Shown: positions 52,349-64,000 of the stretch, one piece after another
Layout of the letters: each line of letters opens with the position of its first letter
How positions within the stretch are numbered: position 1 is the first letter of the stretch
From: Diplodia intermedia
Taxonomy: Eukaryota > Ascomycota > Dothideomycetes > Botryosphaeriales > Botryosphaeriaceae
DNA length: 64,000 bases
Assembly: GCA_021495925.1 (NCBI GenBank)
Contig: JAKEKT010000091.1
Location: 1 to 64,000, forward strand
Direction of reading: 5' to 3'
Translations under genes and position numbers: made by a program
Notes under the pieces: model-generated
Seen by the model: only the letters and a program-made list of their open reading frames with translations
What the model was told of the DNA's origin: nothing
The model's database searches: none

Positions 52349-55300
52349 CTAGCGCTGCAGGTCTCGGCACTTCTGCCAGAAGTTGCTCGATATGGTCTTG
52401 GTGCTCAAGCCACCGCGAGCCCTGGTCACTGTTAGCACTTAGCACTCTCGTAAAGTGGATTCTAAGATGACTCACGCAACGACCATCCTCTTGAACCACA
52501 GCCTCTCCTTCTCAGGTACCTTCGGTGCCGGAAAGTCTGGTGCATTGAGTGCGTCACCTATCCACGTGCCAACCCGTGGGTGCTTTGTGACGATGCGCCG
52601 CAGCGGTAGCGTGACCTCCTCGAGACTGGTGCGTTGGGCTTCACCTGCTATGTTGAACACGAGCACCTTGACGAGAACTGCACCTAGCGCCTCAAATACT
52701 TGATCGAGTGCTGGCTTCACCGGCAACGATACGTCATTCGATACAGTAATGAAGGATGCCCAGAAATGAGCGGCAGCACGCTTTGGTAGAACGTCCGGCC
52801 CTTGTAGGCAGCGAATAGTGAACATGAAAACGAACTCGGCAGCCTGCGGCGGCTGTCCAAGAAGTATCAAGGCGTTGTGGCGGAGAATCTGCTCCAACAC
52901 CTCCACGCAACTGTGCGCAACGTCTGGCTCTGTTGATGGTTCGGGAATGGACTGCATGATACCCATGATGTGTTCAACGAGCAGTTGGGCTGCTTGAGTG
53001 ATCGGCGTGCCATCTGATTTAAGCTGTGAGGAGTACGCGTTCAGGAAGGTGCACATTGTTGAGAGGATCAGCGTAAGACGGGGTGTCTCGGCGGTTGAGC
53101 GTTGAACGAAGCTCACAAAGACCTGCGGAGGGAGGACAAGAGGTCCAGGCGTCCGCTCGGCAAATCCACTTTTGAAGACGGTGCAAATGGCCTCATTCAC
53201 TTCGCCGAACTGCCCGAAGACGCTGCTTGACTTAGTCATATTCCGGTTGGAGACGCATGCAGGGAAGACTCACTGTGTCATCATGTCTATGCACTTGATG
53301 ATTCGCTCCTGCAATTCGATTCCGGCTGGCTGGGTGTTCCAGAAACTCGCAGTCGAGACATCTTCCGCTTCCAGATCAATGACCTCCGACTTCTCTGAGT
53401 CTTGAGATTGGAGGGCCTTACCCATAGCGGAAATGCAATGGAGTGCTGTGCAAGCTGCTTGTTCTGCCTCTAGCGGCATATTTTGACTCATGCTCTCGAG
53501 AGCCTTGCGCACGTCTTCCTCGATATATCTCAGAAGCAAGCCAATGTATTGGCAGCGTTCCTCGTCCGATGGTATGGCCTGTAGGATGGAGCAAATGCCA
53601 TTTATGACCTTTTCCTTTGTATATCTATCCGCGGTAGGGGAGTCCATGAACGCTTGATAAGCGCGCAAGAAGTTTGGCAACTCCGGGACAAGTGCTTTCC
53701 TACAAGCTGAGCACAGTAGGGCGATAGCCTTGGCGGAAAGTATCGCTGTTTCTGGAGAAGTGAGGGCGGAGAAAAGCGAATTAAGGGGGGCGACAAGGAA
53801 TTCCTGGCGTCGGATGAAGAAGTCGGCATAGCGACCAAGCAAGTCAACTGCAGTACGTCTTGTCTTGGTGGGAACTCCGGGGCCGAAGACGTCTGTGGTG
53901 AGCAATGTGGATCCTAGTAGTTGTGATAGAATATCCTGACAAGGTATTCTCCTAGCGGCTTCCTCTGACATCGCCTTAACGCAAAAAAGAGAGGCCTCGA
54001 CTTTCATCCAGTCTTGCTCCTTGATACTGTTTAGAGCAATACCAACAAAGCCATTCAGAATCTCGACACCACAAACGCGGAACGTGTCGCTGAGGAAGTC
54101 CATCACATCGGTGCGAAAGGAGGCAAACGCTTTGACCGTATCGTCGTCCCAAAGCTTCAAGCCCTCGGGGGGCGGGATGTGGATCTTCCCCCAATACTCT
54201 TCTGCCGCTTGAAGCAAGTGGCTTTTCATGACGGGCGAGAAGACAATATCATCGTCGATGGGATCAGCCATTTCGGCAGCGACGTTACCCCAGAACTCTA
54301 ACGCTTGCACGGAAGCGCTCTCGTCTTCCACGGGGTACCCCGGAACCTTGAGGATTTGGTGCATCAGAACTATCCCCTCGTTAGCATGGGCGAAAATTTA
54401 CTTCCAGCATGATTCTTGTGCGGGCGCTAGACTTGGCGTAGTTGCTGCTCACTCTGAAAGCTTTTCGAGGAGGAGGGGAGGAGCGACGGCCAAAACTTAC
54501 GAAGGATGGTTTGCCAGTCATCGGCTGACTCCAACAAGCGATCTAGAATAGCTGCACCGAAAGCAAGCAACAGGGTGAGGAATGCATCCGTGTCAGCATC
54601 GCCCTCGAGGATGCTGCTCATTTGCTGTTCGCCCCAAGGGCTGGTGATCAAATTATGAATGAGCTGGATGTGCTCTGCTTCAAATAAGCTGCCTCCCCTC
54701 TTTCTTAAAAGCTCTGCAAAGCCTTCGGAAGAATTGTCCGGATCAGAATGCATGCAATGAACTGCCGGAACGATGAGAGATTGGATGAGCTTCTTGCGTC
54801 GGACCACATTTTCCGCTTCGCTCTTAGTACGGGTGACAAAGTAGGCCCATTCAACCATGCATCCCATGCCCTCTTCGTGCATTCTGTCGGATGACGGACC
54901 TGCGTATTGAATAGCATGACGTATGATAGCGACAAACTCCTCGGTGTTCTCTTCGATGCGACCTTCGATCTTGGCTAGGACGCTGGCGCCATAAGTCGTC
55001 CGTTTGACTTCTTCTACCAGGTTGCTACCGAACCAGAGAAGGACGACGATTTGCGGGACGGCTAAGCTGCCAACAAGTTGATCCACCGGCGGATAATGGT
55101 CGAGGTCGCTTGTTAAGACCGCTTCCCCTTTTACGAAAGAGCAGACCAGCTGACGCGCACAGTAGTCCCAGGTTACGTTACCGTTGAGGAAGAACTGGAC
55201 CAAGGTAGTGCAAAGCTTCCGCGTCACAAGGTCCTTTTCGCCCTCGGAGACGAGCTTCACGAGCCATCCAATGAGCCTGAAAAGGAGCTCATTGGCGGCG

Positions 55301-55536
55301 CCTTCGTCGAGAGATTGAGGATCAGAGGTCAACTTGACAGTGAATGTCAGGGCGCCGAAGAATCGCACGTTGATGTCGCTGCTTCCGAGCAGAGCATCGG
55401 CGATTTGCCATGCTTGAGGGGACCTTTGAAGTAGCTGAAGATTCTTTTCTACCTGGCTGATTGTTTCGGGATCTCCAGGCTGGTAAAGACGCTTCACGAG
55501 GTCTTCGACCTCCGCAATGGATGTGACGCCGGCCAT
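52349..55536 (-). CDS. Importin-beta family karyopherin, Kap122/importin-13-like
   Basis: Exons 55536-54501, 54369-53274, 53222-52476 and 52421-52349 encode 983 residues of helical HEAT-repeat type. The N-terminus (VEDLVKRLYQPGDPETISQVEKNL, then SPQAWQIADALL and VRFFGALTF) matches the importin-beta N-terminal domain of the Kap122/Kap111/importin-13 group. The motif VPGYPVEDES followed by ALEFW is characteristic of this group, as is the C-terminal KRMVVAARGG-to-FWQKCRD ending supplied by the short last exon. It should carry selected cargoes between cytoplasm and nucleus in a Ran-dependent way. The first intron (131 bp) was tested for a hidden exon; none fits the frame. The third-exon acceptor was chosen at the AG eight bases after the branch site. 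Confidence 0.85.
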
Positions 55537-56245
55537 GGTGGTTGCAAACAGTCCCCGTAGGTGGTCCTAGCCCGAATCGTCCTGGAGGGGCCCGATTTTT
55601 AGTACGGGTTCCAAAGCGGGAAAAAGGCGCTCGATGCTCGTGTTCGAGCGGGTGGCACACCGCACAACTGACCGGGGACACTTTTCACGGTGCTGAAAGC
55701 GAGGCAAGAAGACAAGGCAGGGAGATGCATAATCCGACAATCAGGAAAGTGACTCACTTATGGATTGCGTGGGGTGCTCAATAAGTCAGAGAAGTTGGCA
55801 GAGCATTCGGACGGAAACAGGCGGCTGATGGTGTTTGCGCGGCAAAGGAAGGATGCCGGTCAATGCCAAAAGTGGTTGTCAGCGGCTGCAAGGCTGCAAT
55901 CCCGGCGCTGGCTCCGCAAATTTTTTTTCGCCCGCGCAGTTTCAGACTCGCAAACCTGGAAAGTGTGGGAGTCGAGAGCCGCGGCGGGTGAGCATGGCCA
56001 GACGCTGGCAAGCGGGCGAAGATTTGTCGAAGGCGTGAACAGGAGCAAAGCGGCGGGCGTGCGGGCGTGCGGGCGATAGGCGTTTTGTTTGCAGGGTTTG
56101 CAGCTGCGGCGGGCGCCTTGGCAGCTGCGGCGGGGCAGCTGCGGGCGGACGTGCTCCAGGTGGCAGGCGGCACCCGTCGCCGTCGCTCGTCATCTCTGGC
56201 TCTGGCACTGCAGCTCCAAACTCCCCCACGCCGCCCGCAACCCGC
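55537..56245. promoter_or_regulatory. Divergent promoter region, KAP122 and aminopeptidase P
   Basis: About 0.7 kb between the two start codons. A T-run (nine T) lies at 55920-55928, and the sequence near 56100-56160 is rich in gcggcagctgcgg. No specific site is claimed. Confidence 0.45.
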
Positions 56246-58588
56246 ATGCAGTTCGTGCGCTTCTTCGCGCACAACGCCCACCCTGTCTCCATAAAACCGT
56301 ATGCTAGCGTAGCTTCGCTCCTCTTCAAACGACCCTTCCACTCCACCATCTTAAGACGGAACACCGCCGACATGGAGACCGTTGTGACCACCGAGAGACT
56401 CACGCATCTGCGTCGATTGATGCTGGATAACCAGATTGATGTGTACAGTACGACCATGTGCCTGAATCCTCGCCCTGCGCTGTATGCTGATGCACCGTTT
56501 CGCAGTTGTGCCCTCCGAAGACAGCCATCAGTCTGAGTACATTGCGCCGTGTGACGCCCGCCGAGGTCTGACGCCGCCCCAATCGCGACAATGCCCGCCG
56601 TCGATGCTCATACCTCGCATATAGAATATATCTGCGGCTTCTCGGGTTCTGCGGGAACCGCTGTCATCACCCTCAACAAGGCCGCTCTCGCCACCGATGG
56701 TCGGTACTTCAACCAGGCTGAGAGGCAGCTGGACAACAATTGGGAGCTCCTGAAACAGGGACTGCAGGACGTTCCGACATGGCAGGAATGGTAAATACTG
56801 CGACATGTTTCTCTAGAAGCATAACGCTGAAGGCTGCAGGACCGCTGATCAGTCGGAGGGCGGCAAGACCGTTGGCGTTGACCCCCAGATCATCACTGCA
56901 TGTGAGTGCGCCGCCTGAAAGAGACGTCGTTCTCGAAACTAACGTGGCGTCAGCCGACGCACGCAAGCTCGCCGATAAGATCAAGAAGAAGGGCGGTGCC
57001 GACTTGAAGTCGGTCAGGGAGAACCTTGTCGACATTGTCTGGGGCAAGTCTAAGCCTGCGCGCCCGAACGAGAAGGTTCAAGTGCAGCCATACGAATTTT
57101 CCGGCAAGGAGTTCAGTGAGAAGCTGTCGGACATACGCCAAGAGCTCAGCAAGCGCAAGAGCGCTGGCTTTGTCGTCTGTATGTTTTCGTGGCCGCTTTG
57201 CGTGACCTAATGCTGATTGTTGTTAGCGATGCTCGATGAGATTGCTTGGCTCTACAACCTGCGTGGAAACGAGTTCGTCCTGTCCACCTAGCATGCCTCT
57301 AATCGGTACTAACAGAGCCAGTATCCCATACAACCCCGTTTTCTTTTCCTACGCCGTGGTCACTCCGGAAGCGGCTACCCTCTACGTTAATTCTGATAAG
57401 CTTACCCCTGAGGTCAAGACTCACCTGGGAGATTCTGTCGAAATCAGGCCATACGACTCTATTTTCGCCGACATTGAGGCCCTGAGCCAAAAAGCCACCT
57501 CCACTGGAGAAGATTCGGAGACTCCCGCCCAGAAATACCTGATCTCTAACAAGGCATCATGGGCTCTTGTCCAGAGCCTTGGCGGCGACAAGAAGGTTGA
57601 TGAAGTCCGCAGCCCCATTGCTGATTCCAAGGCAGTCAAGAACAAAGCTGAATTGAACGGCATGAGGGCATGCCACATCCGAGACGGAGCAGCTCTGATT
57701 GAGTATTTCGCATGGCTCGAGGATCAGCTCATCACCAAAGGCGCTAAGCTCGACGAAGTTCAGGCTGCGGATAAGCTCGAGGCCATCAGATCGTAAGTAA
57801 ATATCTTAAGGCACTATAAGCATGACTGCTTACCGCTTCGCAGGAAACACGACAAGTTTGTCGGCTTGTCATTTGACACCATCTCTTCTACCGGACCGAA
57901 CGCTGCCGTCATCCACTACAAACCTGAGCCAGGAAACTGTTCGGTTATCGACCCGAAAGCAGTCTACCTGTGTGATTCTGGCGCACAATACCGTGATGGC
58001 ACCACAGACACGACGCGTACGCTCCACTTCGGCGAGCCCACGGAAATGGAGAAGAAAGCCTACACCCTTGTACTCAAGGGCAATGTTGCTCTTGAGAGGG
58101 CGAGGTTCCCCAAGGGCACAAGCGGCTTCGCTCTCGATACACTTGCCCGCCAATTTCTGTGGGCAGAGGGCCTGGACTACCGCCACGGCACCGGCCACGG
58201 CGTCGGTTCCTTCTTGAACGTTCACGAGGGCCCCATTGGAATCGGCACCCGCGTCCAGTACTCGGAGGTCCCGCTTGCTGTTGGAAACGTCATCTCGGAC
58301 GAGCCAGGTTACTATGAGGACGGCAACTTCGGCATCAGGATAGAAAACGTCATTGTGGTTACGGAGATCGACACGACGCACAAGTTCGGCGACAAGCCGT
58401 ACTTAGGCTTCGAGCACGTTACCATGGTCCCCATGTGCCGCAAGCTTATCGACGATTCGCTTCTCTCGCCCGCCGAGAAGAAGTGGCTCAACGACTACCA
58501 CGCCGAGGTCCGCGAGAAGACGGGCCCGTACTTCAAGGATGATGCGCTCACGACGAAGTGGCTGGAGAGAGAGACGCAGCCTTACTAG
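56246..58588 (+). CDS. ampp: Xaa-Pro aminopeptidase P (AMPP)
   Basis: Eight exons: 56246-56447, 56506-56565, 56625-56790, 56840-56901, 56954-57178, 57227-57272, 57322-57792 and 57844-58588, giving 658 residues. It is a metallopeptidase of the M24B family that removes an N-terminal residue preceding proline. The two-metal site is visible: LCDSGAQYRDGTTDTTRT (Asp pair), GTGHGVGSFLNVHEGP (His) and ISDEPGYYEDGNFGIRIENV (Glu pair). The N-terminal creatinase-like domains carry EYICGFSGSAGTAV and ATDGRYFNQAE. Two starts are plausible. The first (56246) adds a basic, Ser-rich presequence (FKRPFHSTILRRN) that looks mitochondrial; the second Met at 56372 would give a cytosolic form beginning METVVTTERL. 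Confidence 0.94.
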
Positions 58589-59644
58589 ATGCTGTGTTTA
58601 GGGAGATGGTATAGAAGGGGCCAGGGATGGATAAGTCAAGAAGCAAGTACTGTATGACGGTTTGGTTTGGGTTAGATATCATGTACTGTTAGTATTGCAT
58701 GTTTAGATCAGAAAGAAAGGGAACAAATCACCTCAGCGCCTGCTTCTAGTGAGCCGGCCAATACCTGGTTCACTGATCCACAATATCAACATCATTCCTG
58801 CAGTTGTGGAGTCAAGGCGCCACCCGCCACAGGAAGAAGGTAGATAAGTAGTGTCAAGCCAGTGGTGAGGTTATTACTTTATCTAGACATGAATAAACCC
58901 GAATCCAACGGGTCTATTGCGGCCTGGAATAACAAAAGCAGGGTAGCATTTCCCACACAGCTCTATTTAGCATTCTTCGTAGGCCGTATGACTTGCAGTG
59001 CTTTCCTCACGGTCTCTGGCAACTGGGGCGTGGCACTTCAAGCGAACCACCAGGGTTTTTTTTTTTTTTTTCACGGGGCATTGTTGCATGAAGACTAATA
59101 TGGCGAGCTCCAGGCTGTTAGCGGTGCCACGCCATTACGCCATGCATACAATAAAGGCTTGCAGCTCCAACACTAGGTTCAAGCTTGAAGCCACGATAAG
59201 AAGAAAGTACACGTTTCATAGCTTTGACAAGAACGGCAGGAGGAGAGTGGAGGGGTGGACACAAGAGCGAGATGTTGGTCGAGGAGCGAGGAAGACGAAG
59301 GGTAAAGGCGATTGTGTGAAAAACAGAGACAGGAAAGACCAGGAAGTCTAAGAATTCCAGGAAGTCAATCGCACAGCGCAGATTTGATCAGTATGGAAGA
59401 ACACGGTCTGACCCAGGAAATACCAGTAGGAAGGAACCATCATGTACGCTCATGTAACGCATGAATAAAGTCGAAGTCTGAGTGTAGCTGTTCTTCACGG
59501 GATCTGTATGTGGTGCACAGCACGGATTGATTATCAAAAGAAGAGAAATCGATTCGGCACTCCTCCCGGGATATCTGACACCAAACCGCCGCGTCCAAGT
59601 CGTCCATCTACGCAATTCCTTATGCATTGCCTATTGTTCGCAGC
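58589..59644. other. Intergenic region between convergent genes
   Basis: The 1.06 kb contain a T-run (at 59056-59070) and AT-balanced sequence, with no recognisable gene or RNA. It covers the 3' ends of AMPP and ARD1. Confidence 0.5.
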
Positions 59645-60316
59645 TCATGCCGAAGCGGCAACATTGCTACTGCTCCTGCTCTTGAGATAATCCTGCCTAA
59701 ACCTGTTCTGGTCGGTCTCCTCGCCGCGGTTCAGCGGGGTCCACTTGGGCTCGTCCTGGAAGAGGCGCATCGCCTTGGTGTACTAAATTCCCCCCGTCAG
59801 TGCGCCTTCTTCCTTCAGCATCCCCAAGTACTCACGTTCTTCTCGTCGGTGGTAAACCGATGGTAGATACCCGCCGGCATGATCATCAAATCGTGCTTCT
59901 CGAGCCTGATGCGCACCCACTCGTCGCCCTCGCTGCGGACATCGAAGTATCCGGCGCCGTCGAGGATGTAGCGAATCTCCTCGTCCTCGTGCAGGTGTTC
60001 GGAGAAGAAGTTCTTGACCTTGGTCTCGTATTCGGGCAGCGTCGTCGGCGAGATGGTCACCTCGTCGCGGTTCTTGTAGTTGCGCTCGGCCGCCAGCGCA
60101 TCGACGGCGTCCAGCGTCGGGTAGTGGAAGTAGCGGATGCCCAGCGCCTCGAGGTAGTCGGCCGGGACGTCGCGGCCGGAATCGTGGGCCTCGCGTTGGT
60201 CGCCCTGTTGTGGAAGAGTGTCGGTGTTAGCGGCCGGCGTTTGGGCGGTGGTTGAGGGGCTGGAAATGGAGGGCGGGAAGCGGTACCGGAAGGTTGTCGA
60301 ACCAGTAAGCCCTCAT
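59645..60316 (-). CDS. ADI1: Acireductone dioxygenase (methionine salvage)
   Basis: Exons 60316-60287, 60204-59836 and 59782-59645 encode 178 residues. The first exon gives only MRAYWFDNLP. The cupin metal site is clear: EHLHEDEEIRYILDGAGYFDVR supplies His-x-His and Glu, and MPAGIYHRF supplies the last His. Other family stretches are YFHYPTLDAVD, RNYKNRDEVTISP and FQDEPKWTPLNR. The enzyme cleaves acireductone to the keto-acid precursor of methionine in the salvage of methylthioadenosine. The tail after the cupin is short and Ser-rich (SRSSSN). Splice sites of both introns (82 and 53 bp) are canonical. Confidence 0.95.
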
Positions 60317-60704
60317 GATGGAAGTGTAGTGTGTTGCTTGCACGCTAGATGATGGGTCGGTGGGAGGAATTGGGAGGGGAATTGTGACGAGCGGGGGCGG
60401 CGGGCTTGGGCATATATTTTTGAAGACTGAATGGCGGGATGACGCCTTTTGCAGATCTGCGTCAGCGCCAGACGCCTGGCCGCGCTCCGTGCCTGCGCTG
60501 CGCTGCCCCTCACCCACACCCTCTTCCAACCTGCGCATTCTGATTGGCTGCGCAGCGCCAGCAGCCTTCAGGGATCATCTTACGCAATGCACCTCCGAGG
60601 ATGATCAATTTTGCCATGAGCATGATAGTATTTGCGGCGGCTGTAGCCAACTCAAAATGCCGCTTGGTATAATAAGACATCGCTTCAGTCACATGGGAAA
60701 CAGT
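60317..60704. other. Short intergenic region
   Basis: The 388 bp form the ADI1 promoter and the 3' flank of the ornithine acetyltransferase gene. No feature identified. Confidence 0.45.
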
Positions 60705-62134
60705 CTACGTCCTGTAGTCGCCGTTGATGGTGACGTACTCGTGGCTGAAATCGCAAGTCCAGTACACAGCCTCCTCACCAGCCGTCTCGCTCAGTCTGAC
60801 CAAAATCTCCAAGTCCTCGGCCTCAAGGATCTGCGCCGCACGGGACTCATCAACCTTTTCAGGCTCGCCCTTGACAAGCAGCTTCAGCTCCTCGGAGCCA
60901 TCCGTCGGCACGAAGCTGACGCTGGTCTGGGTGGGAACAACACTGTCGACACCCTCGGCATAGCCCGTGGCACACAGGATGCGGCCCCAGTTGGCATCCT
61001 TGCCGTACAGCGCCGTCTTCACCAAGGGAGAGCGAGCGATGGTGGATGCAACCTTCTTCGCGTCCGCATAGGTGGCAGCGTTGGTGACCCGAATCGTGAC
61101 GAACTTGGTGGCTCCCTCGCCATCGCGGACGACGAGCTGGGACAAGTCGGCAGCGAAATCGGTCAGGATCTTCTCAAACTCGGCGTAGCCAGTGCTGGAG
61201 GCGGAGCTGATCTCAGAGCCGCCGGCCGCGCCGTTGGCCAGGAGTGCAACCGTGTCGTTAGTGCTTGTGTCGCCGTCAATGGAAATCGAGTTGAAGCTCT
61301 TGGTGACGGCAGCAGTCAGAAGTGGCTGCAGGGCCGAAGGAGCAACGGGAGCGTCAGTGCAGATTATTCCGAGAAGAGTAGCCATGTTGGGGTGGATCAT
61401 TCCAGCACCCTTGGTCATGCCAACAATCGAGTACGTGGTGTTCGGGGAGCCGGGGAGGGTGAATTGCCGGGAGAGGAGCTTGGGGAAAGTGTCCGTGGTG
61501 CAGATAGCGCGAGCAGCCTTGAGCCAGTTGGAGTGGTCGTTTCCCAGACCTTGGTGGGCTGTCGGGATCTTATCGAGGATCTTCTGGATAGGCAACCTGC
61601 AAGTTGCTGTTAGATGCATCAGCCAAGCGGACAGGACAACACGGCATACCGCTGGCCGATAACACCAGTGCTCATGACGATGCTCTGGCTGCCCTTGCCG
61701 TCGCTTTCGCCAAAGCACGCGTCCGCCCTCTGGCCCATTGCAATTGCATCCTCAATGCCGCCCTTGCCAGTGACGGCATTGGCGCAACCCGAGTTAACAA
61801 CCACGGACCGGATGCCTGCACCGCTCCTCGCCTTGAGCATATCCCTGCTGACCGTCACCGGCGCAGCCTGGAACTTGTTGGTGGTGAAAACAGCGGCACC
61901 CGCGCAAGGCGTCTCAGATGCGATCAGAGCAAGGTCGTCGAAACGCGTGTTCGAAGCCTTGACGCCGACGTGCGCGCTGGAGGCGAGGAAGCCCTTGGGA
62001 TAAGTGCCGGACGTGGGAATGTACTTCTGCTTGGCCGGAGGGATGGAGCCCTCGCCGGGAGCAGAGTAGTTGCGCACCATGTTCTTCATGGCGGGCACGA
62101 AGCGCTGGAGGGTTGAGGGCCGGGAGGATGCCAT
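60705..62134 (-). CDS. ARG7: Glutamate N-acetyltransferase / ornithine acetyltransferase (arginine biosynthesis)
   Basis: Exons 62134-61650 and 61596-60705 encode 458 residues. The bifunctional ArgJ-type enzyme recycles acetyl groups between acetylornithine and glutamate in mitochondria. The self-cleavage site is present as MIHPNMATLLGIICTDA, in which the Thr of ATLLG becomes the N-terminal nucleophile of the beta chain. Other signatures are VVVNSGCANAVTGKGG, STGVIGQRLP, SISIDGDTSTNDT and LYGKDANWGRI. The first ~25 residues (MASSRPSTLQRFVPAMKNMVR) are basic and Ser/Arg-rich, as expected for a mitochondrial presequence. An in-frame upstream Met would add about 50 residues; the one at 62134 gives the cleaner presequence. 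Confidence 0.94.
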
Positions 62135-62541
62135 GTTGACAGCCCTGTCACTGTTCGTCAGCTCTCGGTTGGCAGTGGATGGAGGCCCAATTGGATGAGG
62201 AAAGCACGCAGTACCTTCTGTAGCCGAAGCTCGAGCTCCGACGGCAACCTGCAAAGCGTCTGACTGGTGTGAGGGGGTTAGACTCACAACTCGCGCATGC
62301 GACTCACTCGGAAAACTTCCCAGCTCCCCCGATGACGGAGCGCCTTATCGCTGCCGCGCCGAGGCCATAGCTCACACGTGCCGATTGGGCCACGACTTTC
62401 CATTGGCTCGACGATCGCCGACGCGTTTCCCTGTCGCGAAGCTGCGCCCGCCGGAATGGTCAACAGCTCGTCTGCAGCCCGCGCTGCCTTCTCTGCGCTT
62501 GTCGGCTCCTTCAGACACCAGGATCCTCCGAAACGTCGCCA
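62135..62541. promoter_or_regulatory. Divergent promoter region, ARG7 and ORC2
   Basis: The 407 bp separate the two divergent start codons and should contain both promoters. No specific site is claimed. Confidence 0.45.
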
Positions 62542-64000
62542 ATGCCCAGCGCAAAGAGGAAGCGAGGCGCTGTCGACCCTGAAAACACCACCCCGCGGAA
62601 ACGACGCGCATCGCCGCTCGATGAAAACGATGAGGACGAGATAGCTCTTACTCCCTCGAAGAAGAGCACGCCTTCGAAGCGCCACACTGCGTCCGAGACA
62701 TTGAACAAGAGCCTTGCCCGTGCTAGGCTCGATGACGAGCCCAACGGCGCAGTAACACCTCGCTCACAACGAAGAGTTCTATTCGCAACACCTTCGAAAC
62801 ACCACGACGACGACGAGGACACTCCTGATGGCACTCCGACTATTGTCAGAAATGCAGACAGATCTGCGCGCCGGAAAAGTGCTCGAAGGCTGCTACAGCG
62901 CACCATCGACGGGGACCAGAGCGACGAAGACATAGAAGATGGGGATGCCCTGGCCCGGCAGATCTGGGACGAGGAAGAGGCAGATGAGCTGGGAGAGGAC
63001 CAGGGCGTAGCCGCAGTAAATGAGACAGCTGCAGTCCCGGAGACGCCAACGAAACGTGGGCGTGGGAGGCCCAAAGGGAGCAAGACGAAGAAACAGCGCA
63101 GCCCGACACCGCCGCAAGACCTCCCGCCGCACGAGAAGTATTTCTGGCAGAACCGCCCAGGAGGAACCAAGACATCGAATAACACTCTCCCCTCACATGT
63201 CCTACTAAACCACGATGAGTACTTTGCTCAGATGCAGAAATACGAGGACCCACATGAGGATGATATGGCCTATCTACACGCGCTGCACTCCCGCTCCTTC
63301 GACCAATGGGTGTACGAGCTAGAGAATGGCTTCAACATATGCTTGTATGGCTTCGGCTCCAAGCGCAGGCTTGCTGAGGACTTTGCGGCCCATCTTTATC
63401 TCCACCAAAGCTCTACAACGAACTCCACTCCCCGGATCATAATTATCAACGGCTACAACCCGACTCTCACCCCGAAGGACATCCTCACCACCATCCTCAC
63501 CTCACTCCTACCCTCCAGCGTCAAGCTTCCCGCGACGCCTCCCCTCCTCCACGCCCTCCTCCTCACTACCCTTTCAGCCAAGCCACCCGTCATTCCCCTT
63601 ACCCTCATAACCCACTCCCTCGATGGCGCCCCCCTCCGACGCGCCGCAACCCAATCCCTCCTCGCCAACCTTGCCTCGCACCCCCACATCACCCTGCTCG
63701 CCACCGCCGACACACCGACCTTCCCGCTCCTATGGGACCTTGGCACGCGCTCGGCGCTACGCCTGCTCTTCCACGACTGCACGACCTTCGCGCCCTTTGC
63801 GCCCATCGAGCTCGACGCCGTCGAGGCCGTCAACGACCTGCTCGGCCGCAGCGGCCGCCGGGTCCAGGGTCGCGACGGCGTCGGTTTCGTCCTGCGCTCG
63901 CTACCTGAAAACGCGCGCGGCCTCTTTCGCATCCTCGTCGCCGAGCAGCTCGCCGCCAGCGCGGATCTCGACGACGATGCAGCTGCTGCGGCGCTCGCAG
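62542..64000 (+). CDS. ORC2: Origin recognition complex subunit 2 (partial, 5' part)
   Basis: The frame opens at 62542 (MPSAKRKRGAV) and stays open to the right edge, giving 486 codons so far without an intron. The N-terminal ~170 residues are charged and disordered, with an AT-hook-like RGRGRPKGSK near residue 173 and several Thr-Pro/Ser-Pro sites suited to cyclin-dependent kinases. The ORC2 core starts after that: SHVLLNHDEYFAQMQ, SFDQWVYELENGFNICLYGF, GSKRRLAEDFA and IIIINGYNPTLTPKDIL, an AAA+-like fold without a full Walker A. The protein is part of the complex that loads MCM helicase at origins. The 3' part lies beyond the window. Confidence 0.92.
   Translation, partial: MPSAKRKRGAVDPENTTPRKRRASPLDENDEDEIALTPSKKSTPSKRHTASETLNKSLARARLDDEPNGAVTPRSQRRVLFATPSKHHDDDEDTPDGTPTIVRNADRSARRKSARRLLQRTIDGDQSDEDIEDGDALARQIWDEEEADELGEDQGVAAVNETAAVPETPTKRGRGRPKGSKTKKQRSPTPPQDLPPHEKYFWQNRPGGTKTSNNTLPSHVLLNHDEYFAQMQKYEDPHEDDMAYLHALHSRSFDQWVYELENGFNICLYGFGSKRRLAEDFAAHLYLHQSSTTNSTPRIIIINGYNPTLTPKDILTTILTSLLPSSVKLPATPPLLHALLLTTLSAKPPVIPLTLITHSLDGAPLRRAATQSLLANLASHPHITLLATADTPTFPLLWDLGTRSALRLLFHDCTTFAPFAPIELDAVEAVNDLLGRSGRRVQGRDGVGFVLRSLPENARGLFRILVAEQLAASADLDDDAAAAALA

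Noticed and set aside
54370..54500. Possible micro-exon (SSARTRIMLE-like) inside the first KAP122 intron
   Set aside because: No combination of splice sites keeps the downstream VPGYPVEDES region in frame without a stop.

Overview
The window comes from a filamentous ascomycete (Pezizomycotina, quite possibly a dothideomycete; class not proven). The evidence is compact genes with many short introns (mostly 48-64 bp, GT-AG, with CTAAC/CTGAC-type branch sites), fungal-only families (Gpi7, Cla4, Rmp1, HeLo/DUF7580, acuF-type C2H2 proteins), small secreted cysteine-rich proteins, and an AT-rich block bearing a strong repeat-induced point mutation (RIP) signature. I modelled 25 protein-coding genes, 24 complete and one cut by the right edge. 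Summed exon lengths are a multiple of three for every complete model.

Layout. 1-2955: RIP-destroyed repeats, including the integrase tail and chromodomain of a Ty3/gypsy retroelement. 3149-6287: GPI ethanolamine-phosphate transferase GPI7. 7661-8899: two related small secreted cysteine-rich proteins. 9120-16248: a head-to-head pair, a 1616-residue multidomain protein (acuF-type C2H2 fingers, RRM-like, HSF-like, macro, Cys-rich zinc and FHA-like regions) opposite a HeLo-like/DUF7580 protein. 17672-29778: cation/proton antiporter, alpha-actinin, PAK kinase Cla4 and Sec12. 30582-32885: three more secreted cysteine-rich proteins built from C-x3-C hairpin modules. 33207-64000: housekeeping genes: Rmp1, a Mei2-like RRM protein, exocyst Sec15, vitamin B6 synthase PDX1, a FUN14 protein, Coq8, N-terminal amidase Nta1, ribosomal protein eL39, importin Kap122, aminopeptidase P, acireductone dioxygenase, ornithine acetyltransferase and the 5' part of ORC2.

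How the genes relate. GPI7, SEC12, CLA4, actinin and SEC15 all serve secretion, polarity and the cell surface, but nothing suggests they form a functional cluster. COQ8, FUN14, the ornithine acetyltransferase and probably one form of aminopeptidase P act in mitochondria. The accessory content lies in three places: the RIP block, the two clusters of secreted proteins (five genes, each with a probable 5'-UTR intron and a C-x3-C ... C-x3/4-C signature), and the divergent macro/FHA and HeLo-like pair, which is the best candidate for an undescribed system, perhaps stress- or immunity-related. All gene functions are inferred from recognisable sequence motifs; no database search was run.
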